Origin: Runella sp. MFBS21
GTDB lineage: Bacteria > Bacteroidota > Bacteroidia > Cytophagales > Spirosomataceae
Direction of reading: 5' to 3'
NCBI RefSeq assembly: GCF_029433105.1
Contig: NZ_JARNTW010000013.1
Coordinates: 124,001 to 188,000, forward strand
Length of the DNA: 64,000 bases
Shown here piece after piece: positions 1 through 9,121 of the stretch. Numbering within the stretch: position 1 is the stretch's first letter; every line of letters begins with the position of its first letter. The notes under the pieces are model-generated. The model was not told where the DNA came from. It saw nothing but the letters and a program-made list of their open reading frames with translations, and did no database searches. Position numbers and translations under genes: made by a program.

Positions 1-614
1 CCTAATCCTACCAATGCTCCGGGGTGCACATTCCGCTCAGTAATGATACCATCAAAAGGGGCCGTAACGGTGAGGTAAGATTTGATTTTGGTCAAGGCAC
101 GTAGATTGGCTTCTTCTCCAAGTAGGGAGGCGCTATCGGCCATCATGCGGGCGTGAGCTGTTTCCAAATCTAAGGCCGAAACCGAGCCAGGTACTTTACT
201 GCTAGATTTGAGTCGGCGGTAGTGCTCTTTGCTTGCTACGAGCAAGGCATTGGCTTTAAGGGTGTTAGAGCGGGCTGCTACGAGTCTTTCTTCTGATTCG
301 GGAGAGTCAAGAATCATCAATACTTGGCCTTTGCGTACGACAGAGCCTCTATCGACCAGTACTTGTTCCACAAACCCATCTGCTTTTGGATAAATATTTA
401 CCTCTTGGAAAGCCTTAAATTCGGCAGGGAGCTGAACCATTTGTCCCACTTTTTGGCGAGAGGGTGTCCCAATTTCGAAATTAATTTTGGGCTTATCTTT
501 TTTTGTAGACTTTTTACGAGCTACCTCGTCTGACTCAGAAGAAGTACAATGAATAAGAGTAGGGATTAGCAACATTGCAGCTACCACACTATAAATGCTT
601 TCAGAGATTCTCAT
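1..614 (-). CDS. RND efflux periplasmic adaptor (HlyD/MFP family), C-terminus beyond window
   Basis: Periplasmic membrane-fusion subunit expected to bridge the inner-membrane pump encoded just upstream to the TolC-like channel. Reading the minus strand from the ATG at 614 gives a signal sequence with Cys23 as probable lipobox cysteine (LIHC), a linker rich in Lys, a first biotinyl-lipoyl half (KADGFVEQVLVDRGSVVRKGQVL), a helical hairpin, and the returning lipoyl half (TVTAPFDGIITERNVHPGALVG). That order is diagnostic of MFP adaptors. The beta-barrel and membrane-proximal domains lie outside the window. It is third in a minus-strand operon after the outer-membrane factor and the pump, 116 bp behind the pump stop. 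The family call is firm; the substrate is unknown. Confidence 0.9.
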   Translation of the reverse strand, partial: MRISESIYSVVAAMLLIPTLIHCTSSESDEVARKKSTKKDKPKINFEIGTPSRQKVGQMVQLPAEFKAFQEVNIYPKADGFVEQVLVDRGSVVRKGQVLMILDSPESEERLVAARSNTLKANALLVASKEHYRRLKSSSKVPGSVSALDLETAHARMMADSASLLGEEANLRALTKIKSYLTVTAPFDGIITERNVHPGALVGL

Positions 615-730
615 GTGATTTAAGTAATTGAGAAAAGTTTTTGGGTATTTTAAGTCACTAAACATTCTGATTTTGAGTAAATAATCTCAAGAAGTGAAGC
701 GCCATTAACTATTAAAATATGTTTTAGAGC

Positions 731-3700
731 TTAATGAGCTAATTGATGATTTTGGCTGATTTCGTCTTTGGAGTCTTGCGTAGAATCGGGCAACAATGAA
801 GGGTCTTGGAAAGTAGTTTTTCCTTGCAACCATACATATACTTGAGGTACGATATACAACGCAGCTAAGGTAGAAGCTATAAGCCCCCCGATCACCGCCC
901 TACCTAAGGGCGCAACTTGCTCGCCTGCTTCGCCCGTACCTAAGGCCATCGGAATCATGCCAGCAATCATGGCGAAGCTAGTCATCAATACAGGTCGTAG
1001 CCGAATCCCTGCGCTATCGATAGCCGCCCGATAAGCATCACGGTATTCCCAACGGAGTTGTTCGGCATTGGTAACTATCAAAATGGCATTGGCCACAGAG
1101 ATACCCACCGACATGATGATACCCATGTAAGACTGTAAGTTGAGGGTACTGCCTGTTAATAAAAGAAGCCCAAGCGCTCCCACAATCACCGCCGGAATCG
1201 TAGAAAGCACCACCAACGAAAGTTTGAAAGATTGGTAATTGGCCGCTAGTAGCAGGAAAATCACCAAAATAGCGATACCTAAGCCTGTTTGTAAGCTATT
1301 GAGGGTTTCGGTCAACAACGAAGACATTCCCTTGATTTGGGTGACTACACCTGCTGGCAATTCGCCCGCATTTGATACTACTTTCTCTACGGCAGTGGTA
1401 GCACTCCCTAAGTCTTTGTGGTGGACATTGGCGGAGACGGTCAAAAAACGCCGTGGGCCTGTGCGCGAATATTCTCCTGGCGACATTTCTAAAGCAAAAG
1501 TGGCCACATCCGACAACACGGGCCTGACTTGTCCCGCTACAAGGGGGATTTCTTGTAACTCAGATAAGCTACTCATAGCGTGTTCAGGGATTTGGACTTG
1601 TACCTGATACGTATAAGAGGAGTTACGGTCGAGCCATTGGTTTTTTTCGGTAAATCGGCTGGAGGAGGTTGAGGCAGTGATGGAGCGAGCCACTTGCTGT
1701 AAAGTGAGTCCCATCATGGCCAATTTATAACGATCCAAATTGATTTTGATCACTGGGAAATTGAGGGGTTGTACAATCCTCACATCCCTCAAAAAAGGCA
1801 CTTCCGATAGACCCTCCACGAGGTTTTGGGCATAGCCTTCAATTTGCTTCATATTGCGCCCTGCTACCTGAACCTCAATAGGGGTATTAGCTCCTTGACT
1901 CATTAGTTTTTCGGTGAGGTCGGCAGGTTCAAAGGAGATGGCTAGGTCTGGCATTTTTTCATGAACTGCTGTGCGTAGGCGTTCCTTGAAATCTTGCATA
2001 TTGGTGTGATACTCTTTCTCAAGAGCTACTTTGATGACTGCATCGTTGGTACCAGTGGTACTTACATAGAGATTGGTAGTAGCATAGTTGGTCGGCACTA
2101 CCCCTACATAGGCTGATGATACGGCTAGGTTGCCACCTGATATTTCATCTACGAGCGACAACAATTCACCGACTTTTTCTTCAGTTCGCTCCAGACGTGT
2201 ACCGTCGGGAGTTTTCATTCTGATAACGAGCTGTCCAGAGTTGATTTGGGGTAAAATATCTTTCCCAATATACCAAAATCCTATTCCTGCTAAACTTAAA
2301 ATAACCACCAGATAGGCGCTGACAATGAGCTTGTTAGATTTTAGAAGTGTTTTGCTCTGAGTAATGAACTTGTGGCGAATTTTGTCAAAAAAAGTAGGCT
2401 TATCCGTAACTTCTTTTGGCGTATGTTTGTGGCTTGTCATAAACCAATTGGCCATGATAGGCACCAAACTTTGGGCCAAAAAATAGGAGACCGTCATCGC
2501 AAATCCGATGGATAAGGATAAAGGCAAAAACATCGCTTTAGGCACTCCCGACATCATAAAAGAAGGAGCAAAAACTGCTAGAATACAAAACAAAATCAAG
2601 AGCAAAGGAAGAGCCACTTCTCGACAAGCATCATAAACGGCTTGATTTTTGGGCTTGCCCATTTCGATATGTTGGTGGATATTTTCGATAGTCACGGTAG
2701 CTTGATCTACCAAAATTCCAATCGCCAACGATAGCCCCGATAGGGTCATGATATTGATGGTCTGACCTGCCAAATTGAGCAAAAACACGCCAGTGATGAT
2801 AGAGACTGGAATCGTGATAATCACAATGAGGGAACTACGCCAATCGCCCAAAAATAAAAATACCATCAATCCCGTAAGGATAGCTCCCAAAGCTCCCTCA
2901 AAAATCAGACTCTTGACGGCATTGATGACAAAGATAGATTGGTCAAACTCATACGAAACCTCAATATCATCGGGCAGTAAACTGCGCATTTCGGGAAGCT
3001 TGGCTTTCAAACGGCTCACCACATCCCAAGTAGAGGCGTCAGCGGTTTTGACGACGGGGATATAAGAAGAGCGACTGCCATTGACGAGTGCGTATCCTGT
3101 AGTGACATCGGAGCCATCCGACACGGTAGCTACATCTTTTAAAAAGATATTGCGACTTCCTTTGGTACTAATCGAAATCCGATTGAAATCTTCTACTTTT
3201 TCTTCTAGCGAATTGAGCGTCGTAATATACGTTTTGTTTTCGACCCTGATGTTGCCTGAGGGAGTCATCACGTTGTTGGCGGCGAGGGCTTCTACCACTT
3301 CATCGGGCGATACATTCAGGCTACGGATTTTGTAAGGGTCTAGATTGATAACTACGGTGCGGGAGTTGGTACCAATAGGTGGCGGGGCAGTAAGGCCCGG
3401 AATGGTCGAAAACAAGGGTCTAATCCGTGTAACGGCCAACTCATGGATTTCTTTTAAGGCGCGGGTTTTACTACTAAACACCAAATCGCCAATTGGTACA
3501 GAGGAGGCGTCGTACCGCACTACTTGAGGTGGCAGAGCACCCGGCGGGAAAAATTTCATGGCACGATTGACCTGAATCGCGACTTCGGCGGCAGCTTGCG
3601 CCATATCTGAGCCTTCATAAAAAGCCAGTTTTACAATAGTAAGCCCCTGAACGCTTTTGCTTTGAATCTCTTTAATACCCGATATATATAAAAATTGGTC

Positions 3701-3904
3701 TTGCATGCGGGTAGCAAAAAAACCTTCCATTTGGGCAGGCGACATTCCTCCATAAGGCTCAATCACATAAATAACGGGGGAATTAAGCCTGGGAAAAATA
3801 TCTATCGGAATGCGAGTCGCCGACAAAATTGAAAAAATAATGACGCCCCCAATCAACACTAAAGATGAAATAGGACGCTTTAAAGATGTGGACAAAAGCG
3901 ACAT
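731..3904 (-). CDS. Efflux RND transporter permease subunit (AcrB/MexF/CusA superfamily)
   Basis: Inner-membrane proton-driven exporter of 1057 residues, the usual RND length. It begins with the typical MSLLSTSLKRPISSLVL first transmembrane helix, has two large periplasmic loops and two blocks of five to six helices (about residues 330-560 and 850-1030), and ends in a polar tail. The TM4 proton-relay region reads GILVDQATVTIEN: the first relay aspartate is kept, but the second Asp of drug pumps is Gln. Metal (HME) pumps also carry only one Asp here, so the substrate class cannot be called. It starts 38 bp after the TolC-like gene and precedes the adaptor, giving a complete tripartite operon. 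Divergent two-component genes at 5.5-7.5 kb are the likely regulators (inference). Confidence 0.95.
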   Translation of the reverse strand: MSLLSTSLKRPISSLVLIGGVIIFSILSATRIPIDIFPRLNSPVIYVIEPYGGMSPAQMEGFFATRMQDQFLYISGIKEIQSKSVQGLTIVKLAFYEGSDMAQAAAEVAIQVNRAMKFFPPGALPPQVVRYDASSVPIGDLVFSSKTRALKEIHELAVTRIRPLFSTIPGLTAPPPIGTNSRTVVINLDPYKIRSLNVSPDEVVEALAANNVMTPSGNIRVENKTYITTLNSLEEKVEDFNRISISTKGSRNIFLKDVATVSDGSDVTTGYALVNGSRSSYIPVVKTADASTWDVVSRLKAKLPEMRSLLPDDIEVSYEFDQSIFVINAVKSLIFEGALGAILTGLMVFLFLGDWRSSLIVIITIPVSIITGVFLLNLAGQTINIMTLSGLSLAIGILVDQATVTIENIHQHIEMGKPKNQAVYDACREVALPLLLILFCILAVFAPSFMMSGVPKAMFLPLSLSIGFAMTVSYFLAQSLVPIMANWFMTSHKHTPKEVTDKPTFFDKIRHKFITQSKTLLKSNKLIVSAYLVVILSLAGIGFWYIGKDILPQINSGQLVIRMKTPDGTRLERTEEKVGELLSLVDEISGGNLAVSSAYVGVVPTNYATTNLYVSTTGTNDAVIKVALEKEYHTNMQDFKERLRTAVHEKMPDLAISFEPADLTEKLMSQGANTPIEVQVAGRNMKQIEGYAQNLVEGLSEVPFLRDVRIVQPLNFPVIKINLDRYKLAMMGLTLQQVARSITASTSSSRFTEKNQWLDRNSSYTYQVQVQIPEHAMSSLSELQEIPLVAGQVRPVLSDVATFALEMSPGEYSRTGPRRFLTVSANVHHKDLGSATTAVEKVVSNAGELPAGVVTQIKGMSSLLTETLNSLQTGLGIAILVIFLLLAANYQSFKLSLVVLSTIPAVIVGALGLLLLTGSTLNLQSYMGIIMSVGISVANAILIVTNAEQLRWEYRDAYRAAIDSAGIRLRPVLMTSFAMIAGMIPMALGTGEAGEQVAPLGRAVIGGLIASTLAALYIVPQVYVWLQGKTTFQDPSLLPDSTQDSKDEISQNHQLAH

Positions 3905-3942
3905 GTTAGCCTTGGATTAAAATTGCGACGGAATACATTCGT

Positions 3943-5316
3943 TTAGTGCCTAAACAGCGTAAAAAAAGATTCGAAATCATTGGTAGCATATGCTCTTTGT
4001 AAGTATACTCTGATAGCTCTACTTTGAGTGACGATATAGTCTTTTTCGACACTACGCAATACTTGTACGGCATCGGTAAGCCCCAAGATATTTTCTAAGC
4101 CATTGTTGTATCGTGATAAACGCTGATTGTAAGCAGCATTGGCAGCTTGCAAAGCGCGTGGTAGTTCTTGCAGTTCGAGTTTTAAAACTGATAAAACAGA
4201 ATCGGCGGTTATTTGAGCATTTTGGAGATTGAGGCGTTCATTGGCCAGTAAGCTTTTGGTTTCTTTGACGCGATACTCTTGTAGTTGAATTCGATGATTA
4301 GCGCGTCGAAAATCCGTCAAATTGACCGTAAAAGCCGCTCCCACTAGCACATTGGCCTTGCTATATATGAGGCCTGGCATGAGGGGGCCATAGTTGTTTT
4401 CGACGTCGATGCTGGAGCCGCGTGTCCAAGCTGCTGTCAGTAGTGATAATCTCGGCAATGCAGATTTGTGTAAAAGAGAGATTTCGGCAGATTGTTTTCG
4501 AGCCACAGCTTCATGATAACGGAGAAGAGGATGCTCTGAAAGTAGCCCAATAGATGGGGAAGCTGTGAAGTTGGTTAAGCTAAATGTAGTATCTATTTTG
4601 ATTTTATCAGCAGGATGACCTGTCAATGTTGAAAGTTGAATTAAAGCTTGCTGATATTGTTCATATACTTGCCAATACGACATTTTGGCTTTTGAAACTT
4701 GGACTCTTACCAATGAAGAATCTAAGCCTGGCTTGATACCATTGCGCACCAAGTTGGTAATAATACGATTGATAGTATCAATCCGAGCAATATTCATTTG
4801 CTCAATATTGAGATGTTGTTTAAGCCATAGTAAGTCTAAATAGGTATTGATAACAGCTTGACGAAGTCCAAATTTTGCTCGCTCAAGGTCAGACTCGCCT
4901 ACCGCAATGTCGGTCTGAGCGAGTTGTTGTTCGGCTTCAAATCTCCCAAAATTATAAACCTCCCAATCCATTGAGGCAAGGGCGATATTGCCAGAGGCTA
5001 GGTCGGCACGGTTTTCGGAGCGTCTTCCGCCTGACGTAGGTACAATCAACCCCAACGAAAAATAAGAGCCAGAGATGCCGTTGGCTGTGCCGATGTTGAT
5101 TTGGTCATGAAGACGCACATTGGGCAAGCGATTGTCTCTTACTACGGTCGTATTTGCCTTATTGGCTTCTAAAGCCGCTTGTTTGGCTTGAAGGGTGGGA
5201 TAGTGAGCGAAGGAAGCCTCTATTGCATCTTGGATGGTCAATACTTGGGAGATGCTTTTTAATGAATTACAAAAAAGAAAAATAAATAAAAACAAACAAC
5301 GCGTGTTCAGACCCAT
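3943..5316 (-). CDS. TolC-family outer-membrane efflux protein
   Basis: Outer-membrane channel of the tripartite exporter. The 457-residue protein has an N-terminal signal peptide (FLFIFLFCNSLKSISQ), then the OEP signature start LTIQDAIEASFAHYPTLQAKQAALEANKAN and two long alpha-helical repeats with heptad character (about residues 120-250 and 330-450). This matches OEP/TolC monomers in length and layout. It is the first gene of the minus-strand operon. The 173 bp up to the divergent response regulator gene at 5490 must hold both promoters; I found no clear operator there. The ATG at 5316 is kept because the signal peptide follows directly. Confidence 0.9.
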   Translation of the reverse strand: MGLNTRCLFLFIFLFCNSLKSISQVLTIQDAIEASFAHYPTLQAKQAALEANKANTTVVRDNRLPNVRLHDQINIGTANGISGSYFSLGLIVPTSGGRRSENRADLASGNIALASMDWEVYNFGRFEAEQQLAQTDIAVGESDLERAKFGLRQAVINTYLDLLWLKQHLNIEQMNIARIDTINRIITNLVRNGIKPGLDSSLVRVQVSKAKMSYWQVYEQYQQALIQLSTLTGHPADKIKIDTTFSLTNFTASPSIGLLSEHPLLRYHEAVARKQSAEISLLHKSALPRLSLLTAAWTRGSSIDVENNYGPLMPGLIYSKANVLVGAAFTVNLTDFRRANHRIQLQEYRVKETKSLLANERLNLQNAQITADSVLSVLKLELQELPRALQAANAAYNQRLSRYNNGLENILGLTDAVQVLRSVEKDYIVTQSRAIRVYLQRAYATNDFESFFTLFRH

Positions 5317-5489
5317 AATATATCTAAAAGGTTGGAGCTAATGTGTGGGGAAAATTCGTTGTTCAAAATAACCACTCACCTCATTAAAGGCTTATTAGTA
5401 AGTTATTAGAATTTAATTAGAAATCATTCGGAGTGGATAAATTGGTTACTTTAGTACGCCATTTAGAAAAAGGAATCATTTAAGTTGCT

Positions 5490-6167
5490 ATGAATGTGTT
5501 ACTTGTAGAAGATGACGTCGAATTAGCCCAGTTTATCCAAAAAGGTTTACAATCGGAGGGTATCTCTTTAACAATCGCTTTTGATGGAGTGATTGGACGG
5601 AGTTTGGTCAATGAGCATCGCTTTGATGTGGTTATTTTAGATGTCAATATTCCAGGTCTCAACGGGTATGATTTGTGTCGTTTTGTAAAACATAACTGGC
5701 CCTCTATTCCAGTTATTTTGTTAACAGCCCTTGGAAGTCTTGACAGCAAAGTGCTTGGTTTTGAATCGGGTGCGGATGACTATCTGACGAAGCCCTTTGC
5801 GTTTAAAGAGCTGGTATTTAGACTTAAAGCTTTGGCACGGCGCTATTCATCTCGGCCCTTACTTCCTCAGCGCCTGAAGCTATTAGATTTGGAGCTAGAT
5901 ACACAGTCGCATCAAGTATGGAGAGCGGGGCAGCGTATCAATCTTACCGCTCGTGAGTATGCGTTGTTAGAATATTTACTAGTTAACCAAGGACGAGTAG
6001 TAAGCCGAGTAAATATCCAAGAAAATGTGTGGGATGTGCATTTCAATACCAATACCAACGTAGTGGATGTTTATATCAATTATTTACGCAGAAAAATTGA
6101 TACAGTAGAGCCAAAACTCGTCCATACGATTTTTGGGGTTGGATATATGCTTGGGGCTGAACCATGA
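5490..6167 (+). CDS. OmpR/PhoB-family response regulator
   Basis: DNA-binding response regulator of 225 residues. The receiver domain (about 1-115) carries the acidic pair D8/D9, phospho-acceptor D51 (VVILDVNIPG), the switch threonine in VILLTAL and K101 in YLTKPF. The C-terminal winged helix (about 130-223) includes LTAREYALLEYLLVNQGRVVSR and VDVYINYLRRKID, as in the OmpR subfamily. It overlaps the kinase gene by 4 bp (ATGA), so the two are translationally coupled. It is divergent from the RND efflux operon, which suggests, but does not prove, that it controls efflux in response to an envelope or toxic-compound signal. Confidence 0.95.
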   Translation: MNVLLVEDDVELAQFIQKGLQSEGISLTIAFDGVIGRSLVNEHRFDVVILDVNIPGLNGYDLCRFVKHNWPSIPVILLTALGSLDSKVLGFESGADDYLTKPFAFKELVFRLKALARRYSSRPLLPQRLKLLDLELDTQSHQVWRAGQRINLTAREYALLEYLLVNQGRVVSRVNIQENVWDVHFNTNTNVVDVYINYLRRKIDTVEPKLVHTIFGVGYMLGAEP

Positions 6168-7543
6168 ACATTAAGAAAAAAATTACGATTGGTTTTGGGC
6201 TGCTTGTGGCTACTATTTTGCTGCTATTTTCTCTCTTTATATTTGAAGGTTACGAGTCTTATCGCCGTTCTTTGATGCGCATGCGCTTACAAAAACGCGC
6301 ATTAGCGGCCCAAGCTTATTTTCATAATCGTAATGAGTTTCAGCAGTCGAGTTATCTTTTTTTGCCCGAACAAGAAGAACTCATTTATGATGCTGACTTT
6401 AAACTATTATACTCTTCTTTGACCAAAGGCGGCTATATTCCTTCTAAAGAATTACTTAAAGAAGCTCTGCACGATGAAGTGTATTTTACTTATTCGAGTG
6501 GTACATGGGAATACCCCAAAGAGGGCGTAGCGCGGTCGTTTAGTTACCGTCAACAAAAATACGTGGCAGTCGTCATGGCGTATGATCTCACAGGACGCCA
6601 AACGAGCCGAAACTTGTTCGCGATTTTGATAGGAGGCAACCTTCTGGCTTTGGCAGTGATTGTGGCAGTAGGGTTTTTCTTTTCTCATCGTGCGATGGCA
6701 CCTTTTGACCAGCTCATTGCCCAAATCAATACTGCTACGGTCAATGATTTTTCGTTTCGATTGGTTTATAAATCATCCTCTTCTGATGAAGCCGCCTATC
6801 TTGCCGATTCTTTTAATCAGCTCTTGGCTCGTCTCCAAAAACTTGCTCGTAGTCACGAACATTTTATTGGCTATGCTTCGCACGAAATCCGCACTCCTCT
6901 TACGGTAGTAAAAGGGATGCTGGAAACAAGCCTTGCTTATGACTCTACTTTAGAGACTACCCGCGAAAGTATCGAAAAAGCCCTGTATCGATTGGAAGGG
7001 GCTATTGAGTTGGCCAATTCGTTGTTGCAACTAACCGAAGTCGAAGGCTTGAATTCAAATCAACTCTTGGAAGATATCAATTTGGTAGATACCGTTTTTG
7101 ATACAGTAGGCTATTTTCAAGAGAAGTATCCTCTTCAAAAAATCAATTTACAATTTACCGATACTTTTACGGAGAGTAGCTCGGCAGTCAAGGTCATCGG
7201 AAATACGATATTGTTGCGCACTGCACTTATCAATATCATCGACAATGCTTGCAAATATTCCGACTTTCGACCTGTACAAGTAGAAGTAAGGTATCAGCCA
7301 AAGTGGGTAGTGATTGATGTCATTGATGATGGAATAGGCATCCCTTCAGAGCAATTATCTCAGGTTTTTTTGCCGATGATGAGGGCCGGAAATGTAGGAA
7401 CTGTGAAGGGAGCAGGTTTAGGACTTACTTTGGCTGAAAAAATTGTGGGTATTCATCAAGGGTATCTTCAAATCCATTCGATTGCTGAAAAAGGGACGAC
7501 TGTTTCTATTGGCTTGCCTGCATTATTGCTGGACAGCAAATGA
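6164..7543 (+). CDS. Sensor histidine kinase (two transmembrane helices, HAMP)
   Basis: Membrane sensor kinase of 459 residues. TM1 is at about 7-27, a periplasmic sensor segment of about 115 residues follows, and TM2 is at about 150-173. A HAMP segment leads to the H-box YASHEIRTPLTVV with phospho-acceptor H240. The ATPase domain has an N-box (NIIDNACKYSD), G1 (DVIDDGIGIP) and G2 (GAGLGLTLAEKI). The protein resembles CusS/BaeS-type kinases. It is the cognate partner of the preceding regulator, with a 4-bp ATGA overlap. The periplasmic part has no recognisable fold to name the signal. No good terminator hairpin follows, although the next 640 bp lack a convincing gene. Confidence 0.94.
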   Translation: MNIKKKITIGFGLLVATILLLFSLFIFEGYESYRRSLMRMRLQKRALAAQAYFHNRNEFQQSSYLFLPEQEELIYDADFKLLYSSLTKGGYIPSKELLKEALHDEVYFTYSSGTWEYPKEGVARSFSYRQQKYVAVVMAYDLTGRQTSRNLFAILIGGNLLALAVIVAVGFFFSHRAMAPFDQLIAQINTATVNDFSFRLVYKSSSSDEAAYLADSFNQLLARLQKLARSHEHFIGYASHEIRTPLTVVKGMLETSLAYDSTLETTRESIEKALYRLEGAIELANSLLQLTEVEGLNSNQLLEDINLVDTVFDTVGYFQEKYPLQKINLQFTDTFTESSSAVKVIGNTILLRTALINIIDNACKYSDFRPVQVEVRYQPKWVVIDVIDDGIGIPSEQLSQVFLPMMRAGNVGTVKGAGLGLTLAEKIVGIHQGYLQIHSIAEKGTTVSIGLPALLLDSK

Positions 7544-8189
7544 AACCTTAAACAATATTCTTTCCATAACTAGCTTCATTTCATTACGGCTTGAAAGATA
7601 TTTAGTGCGTTTCATCCCTTAAAAAAGATGATTTAACACTTTTTTGTTTTTTGATGCAACTTCCCAAACTACTTTTGCATCATTAGATTGAATAACCAGC
7701 CAAAGTAGTTCTTTCAAATAGGTTTGATTCAAGGCCATTGTCCGATATTATGGATTAAAATGTTCGATTTCGGACATTTTTTAAGATAGTAAATTTTTGT
7801 AAATTGTTTATTGTCAGAGAGTTGAAGTTTTTTGTAGTACTGGCACAGCATTTGAATTAAATATATTGAAAACAATTTGTAACCTTTTTTGAAAGCAGCA
7901 GTATTCACTAACAGCCATCTAAAAACATTTTTCTTACAGCCATGAAAACAATACTTTCTCATACCAATTTCCTTCATCATCCAAGTAGTTAATAGCCAAA
8001 ACCGTTCATCCCATTTAAGTACCACTCATGTACTTTGTATTGCATAGTACCGTTTAAAACAAGCATCTTTGTAACGTCAATTAAGACACACAGCCATAAA
8101 CAAATATTTAAAGAAGTACCGATTACCAACAGCCACGAAACAATTTTTAATCAATAATTACAGCCAAACAATTTAAACAGCAAAAAACC
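7544..8189 (+). other. 646-bp non-coding leader region upstream of the secreted-protein trio
   Basis: No credible protein-coding gene. The minus-strand frame at 7729-8025 has no family likeness and runs across AT-rich sequence. The stretch carries five copies of the heptamer ACAGCCA (7911, 7936, 8090, 8129, 8160), with a sixth at 9084 ahead of the third paralogue. A 16-codon frame at 7942-7992 begins MKTIL right after an ACAGCCA, much like the starts of the downstream paralogues (MKTFI, MKTII). It could be a decayed copy of that gene start or a small leader frame. Confidence 0.45.
8040..8071 (+). promoter_or_regulatory. Candidate Bacteroidota promoter for the 8.2-9.5 kb genes
   Basis: TTG at 8040-8042 and CATCTTTG at 8064-8071 are 21 bp apart. 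This is close to the Bacteroidota primary-sigma consensus (TTTG, 19-21 bp, TAnnTTTG), with one mismatch in the -7 box. It would give a 5' leader of roughly 110 nt containing three ACAGCCA heptamers. Recognised by eye only. Confidence 0.35.
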
Positions 8190-8573
8190 ATGAAAACTTT
8201 CATCACCACCCTCGCCTGCGCTTTAGCTCTTACTTCATCAGTAGCATTTGCTTCGGATCCTACAGAAGACAAAAAAGCGAAACCCCTTCAAGTAGGAGTA
8301 TTTGCGACCAAAGAAGCCAAAATCCAGATGGCCGTTCGTAAAGGAACCTCAGAAAAAGCGATTATCACGATTCGCGATGCCAAAAACAATCTATTGCATG
8401 AAGAAGTAATCAGCAAAAAAGCCGACAAATTTGACGGTCGCTTCGATGTAAGTGCTTTAGGTGAAGGAGATTACACGCTCGAAATTACGTCTGGTAACGA
8501 AAAAATCCAGAAAAAAGTGAGCATCAAAACACCACAAGAGGAAACCACTTATCGTACCGTTAAATTAAACTAA
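8190..8573 (+). CDS. Small secreted beta-sandwich protein, paralogue 1
   Basis: Secreted protein of 127 residues with no family I can name securely. It has a signal peptide ending ALTSSVAFA (about residue 22), a short Lys-rich linker, then one beta-rich domain with the pattern IQMAVRK...AIITIRDAKNNLLHEEVI...FDVSALGEGDYTLEITSG. That pattern resembles the Ig-like C-terminal domains of T9SS cargo and DUF3244-like proteins (strand, D-x-x-N/G turn, L-x-x-G-x-Y-x-L-x-I). It is the first of three tandem paralogues (20 and 120 bp gaps). The ATG at 8190 is followed at once by the signal peptide. A role in the periplasm or on the surface is inferred. Confidence 0.8.
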   Translation: MKTFITTLACALALTSSVAFASDPTEDKKAKPLQVGVFATKEAKIQMAVRKGTSEKAIITIRDAKNNLLHEEVISKKADKFDGRFDVSALGEGDYTLEITSGNEKIQKKVSIKTPQEETTYRTVKLN

Positions 8574-8593
8574 AAAAAGCTGCCATTACTGTC

Positions 8594-9001
8594 ATGAAAG
8601 TGTCAATGAAAATGTTTGTAGGGATGCTGGCACTCGTTTCAAGTAGCGCTTTTGCCAACCCCTCCGAAGGGAAAAAGCCTCACGCATCACCCGTAGAAAA
8701 TCGCCCAGCTGTTACATTTGAAACAAGCGCCTATGTTACAAAAGATGCTTCTATCAAATTAGCAGTTAAGAAAAATGCCCCTGAAAGGGTATTTATCACC
8801 CTCCGCAACGCCAACAATACGATTATTTATCGTGAAACAATCAACAAAAACGATATGTCGTATGCGGCCAAAATCAACGTAGATGAACTAAGAGATGGAG
8901 CGTATAAATTGGAGATTGCCACGAAAAATGACCGTGTAATCAAAAAACTCAATTTATCTTCTCCCAAACCAGAATCGGAAAGAGTAATCACCGTATTGTA
9001 A
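8594..9001 (+). CDS. Small secreted beta-sandwich protein, paralogue 2
   Basis: 135 residues. The signal peptide ends VSSSAFA, followed by the same domain as its neighbours: FETSAYVTKDASIKLAVKKNAPERVFITLRN...IYRETINKNDMSYAAKINVDELRDGAYKLEIATKN. It is closest to paralogue 3 (shared SYAAKINV/AYAAKINV and the K-N-A-x-E-[RK]-V core), and more distant from paralogue 1. It starts 20 bp after paralogue 1 and is probably on the same transcript. The alternative in-frame ATG at codon 5 (MKMFVGM) would also leave a full signal peptide, so the exact start is uncertain. Confidence 0.78.
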   Translation: MKVSMKMFVGMLALVSSSAFANPSEGKKPHASPVENRPAVTFETSAYVTKDASIKLAVKKNAPERVFITLRNANNTIIYRETINKNDMSYAAKINVDELRDGAYKLEIATKNDRVIKKLNLSSPKPESERVITVL

Positions 9002-9121
9002 AATACGCTCACTAAGCTTTAAGTAAATAAGCATCAAACTTATAAAGTCTTAGCCCCATTAATTTTGTAATTTCTTTTTTATAACAGCCAATTTAAAACA
9101 CCGCCACTGCGGACCAAAATC

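Noticed and set aside
7729-8025. 98-codon minus-strand frame in the 7.5-8.2 kb gap
   Set aside because: AT-rich, Lys/Tyr/Cys-heavy translation with no likeness to any family, and it runs against the plus-strand leader with its candidate promoter.
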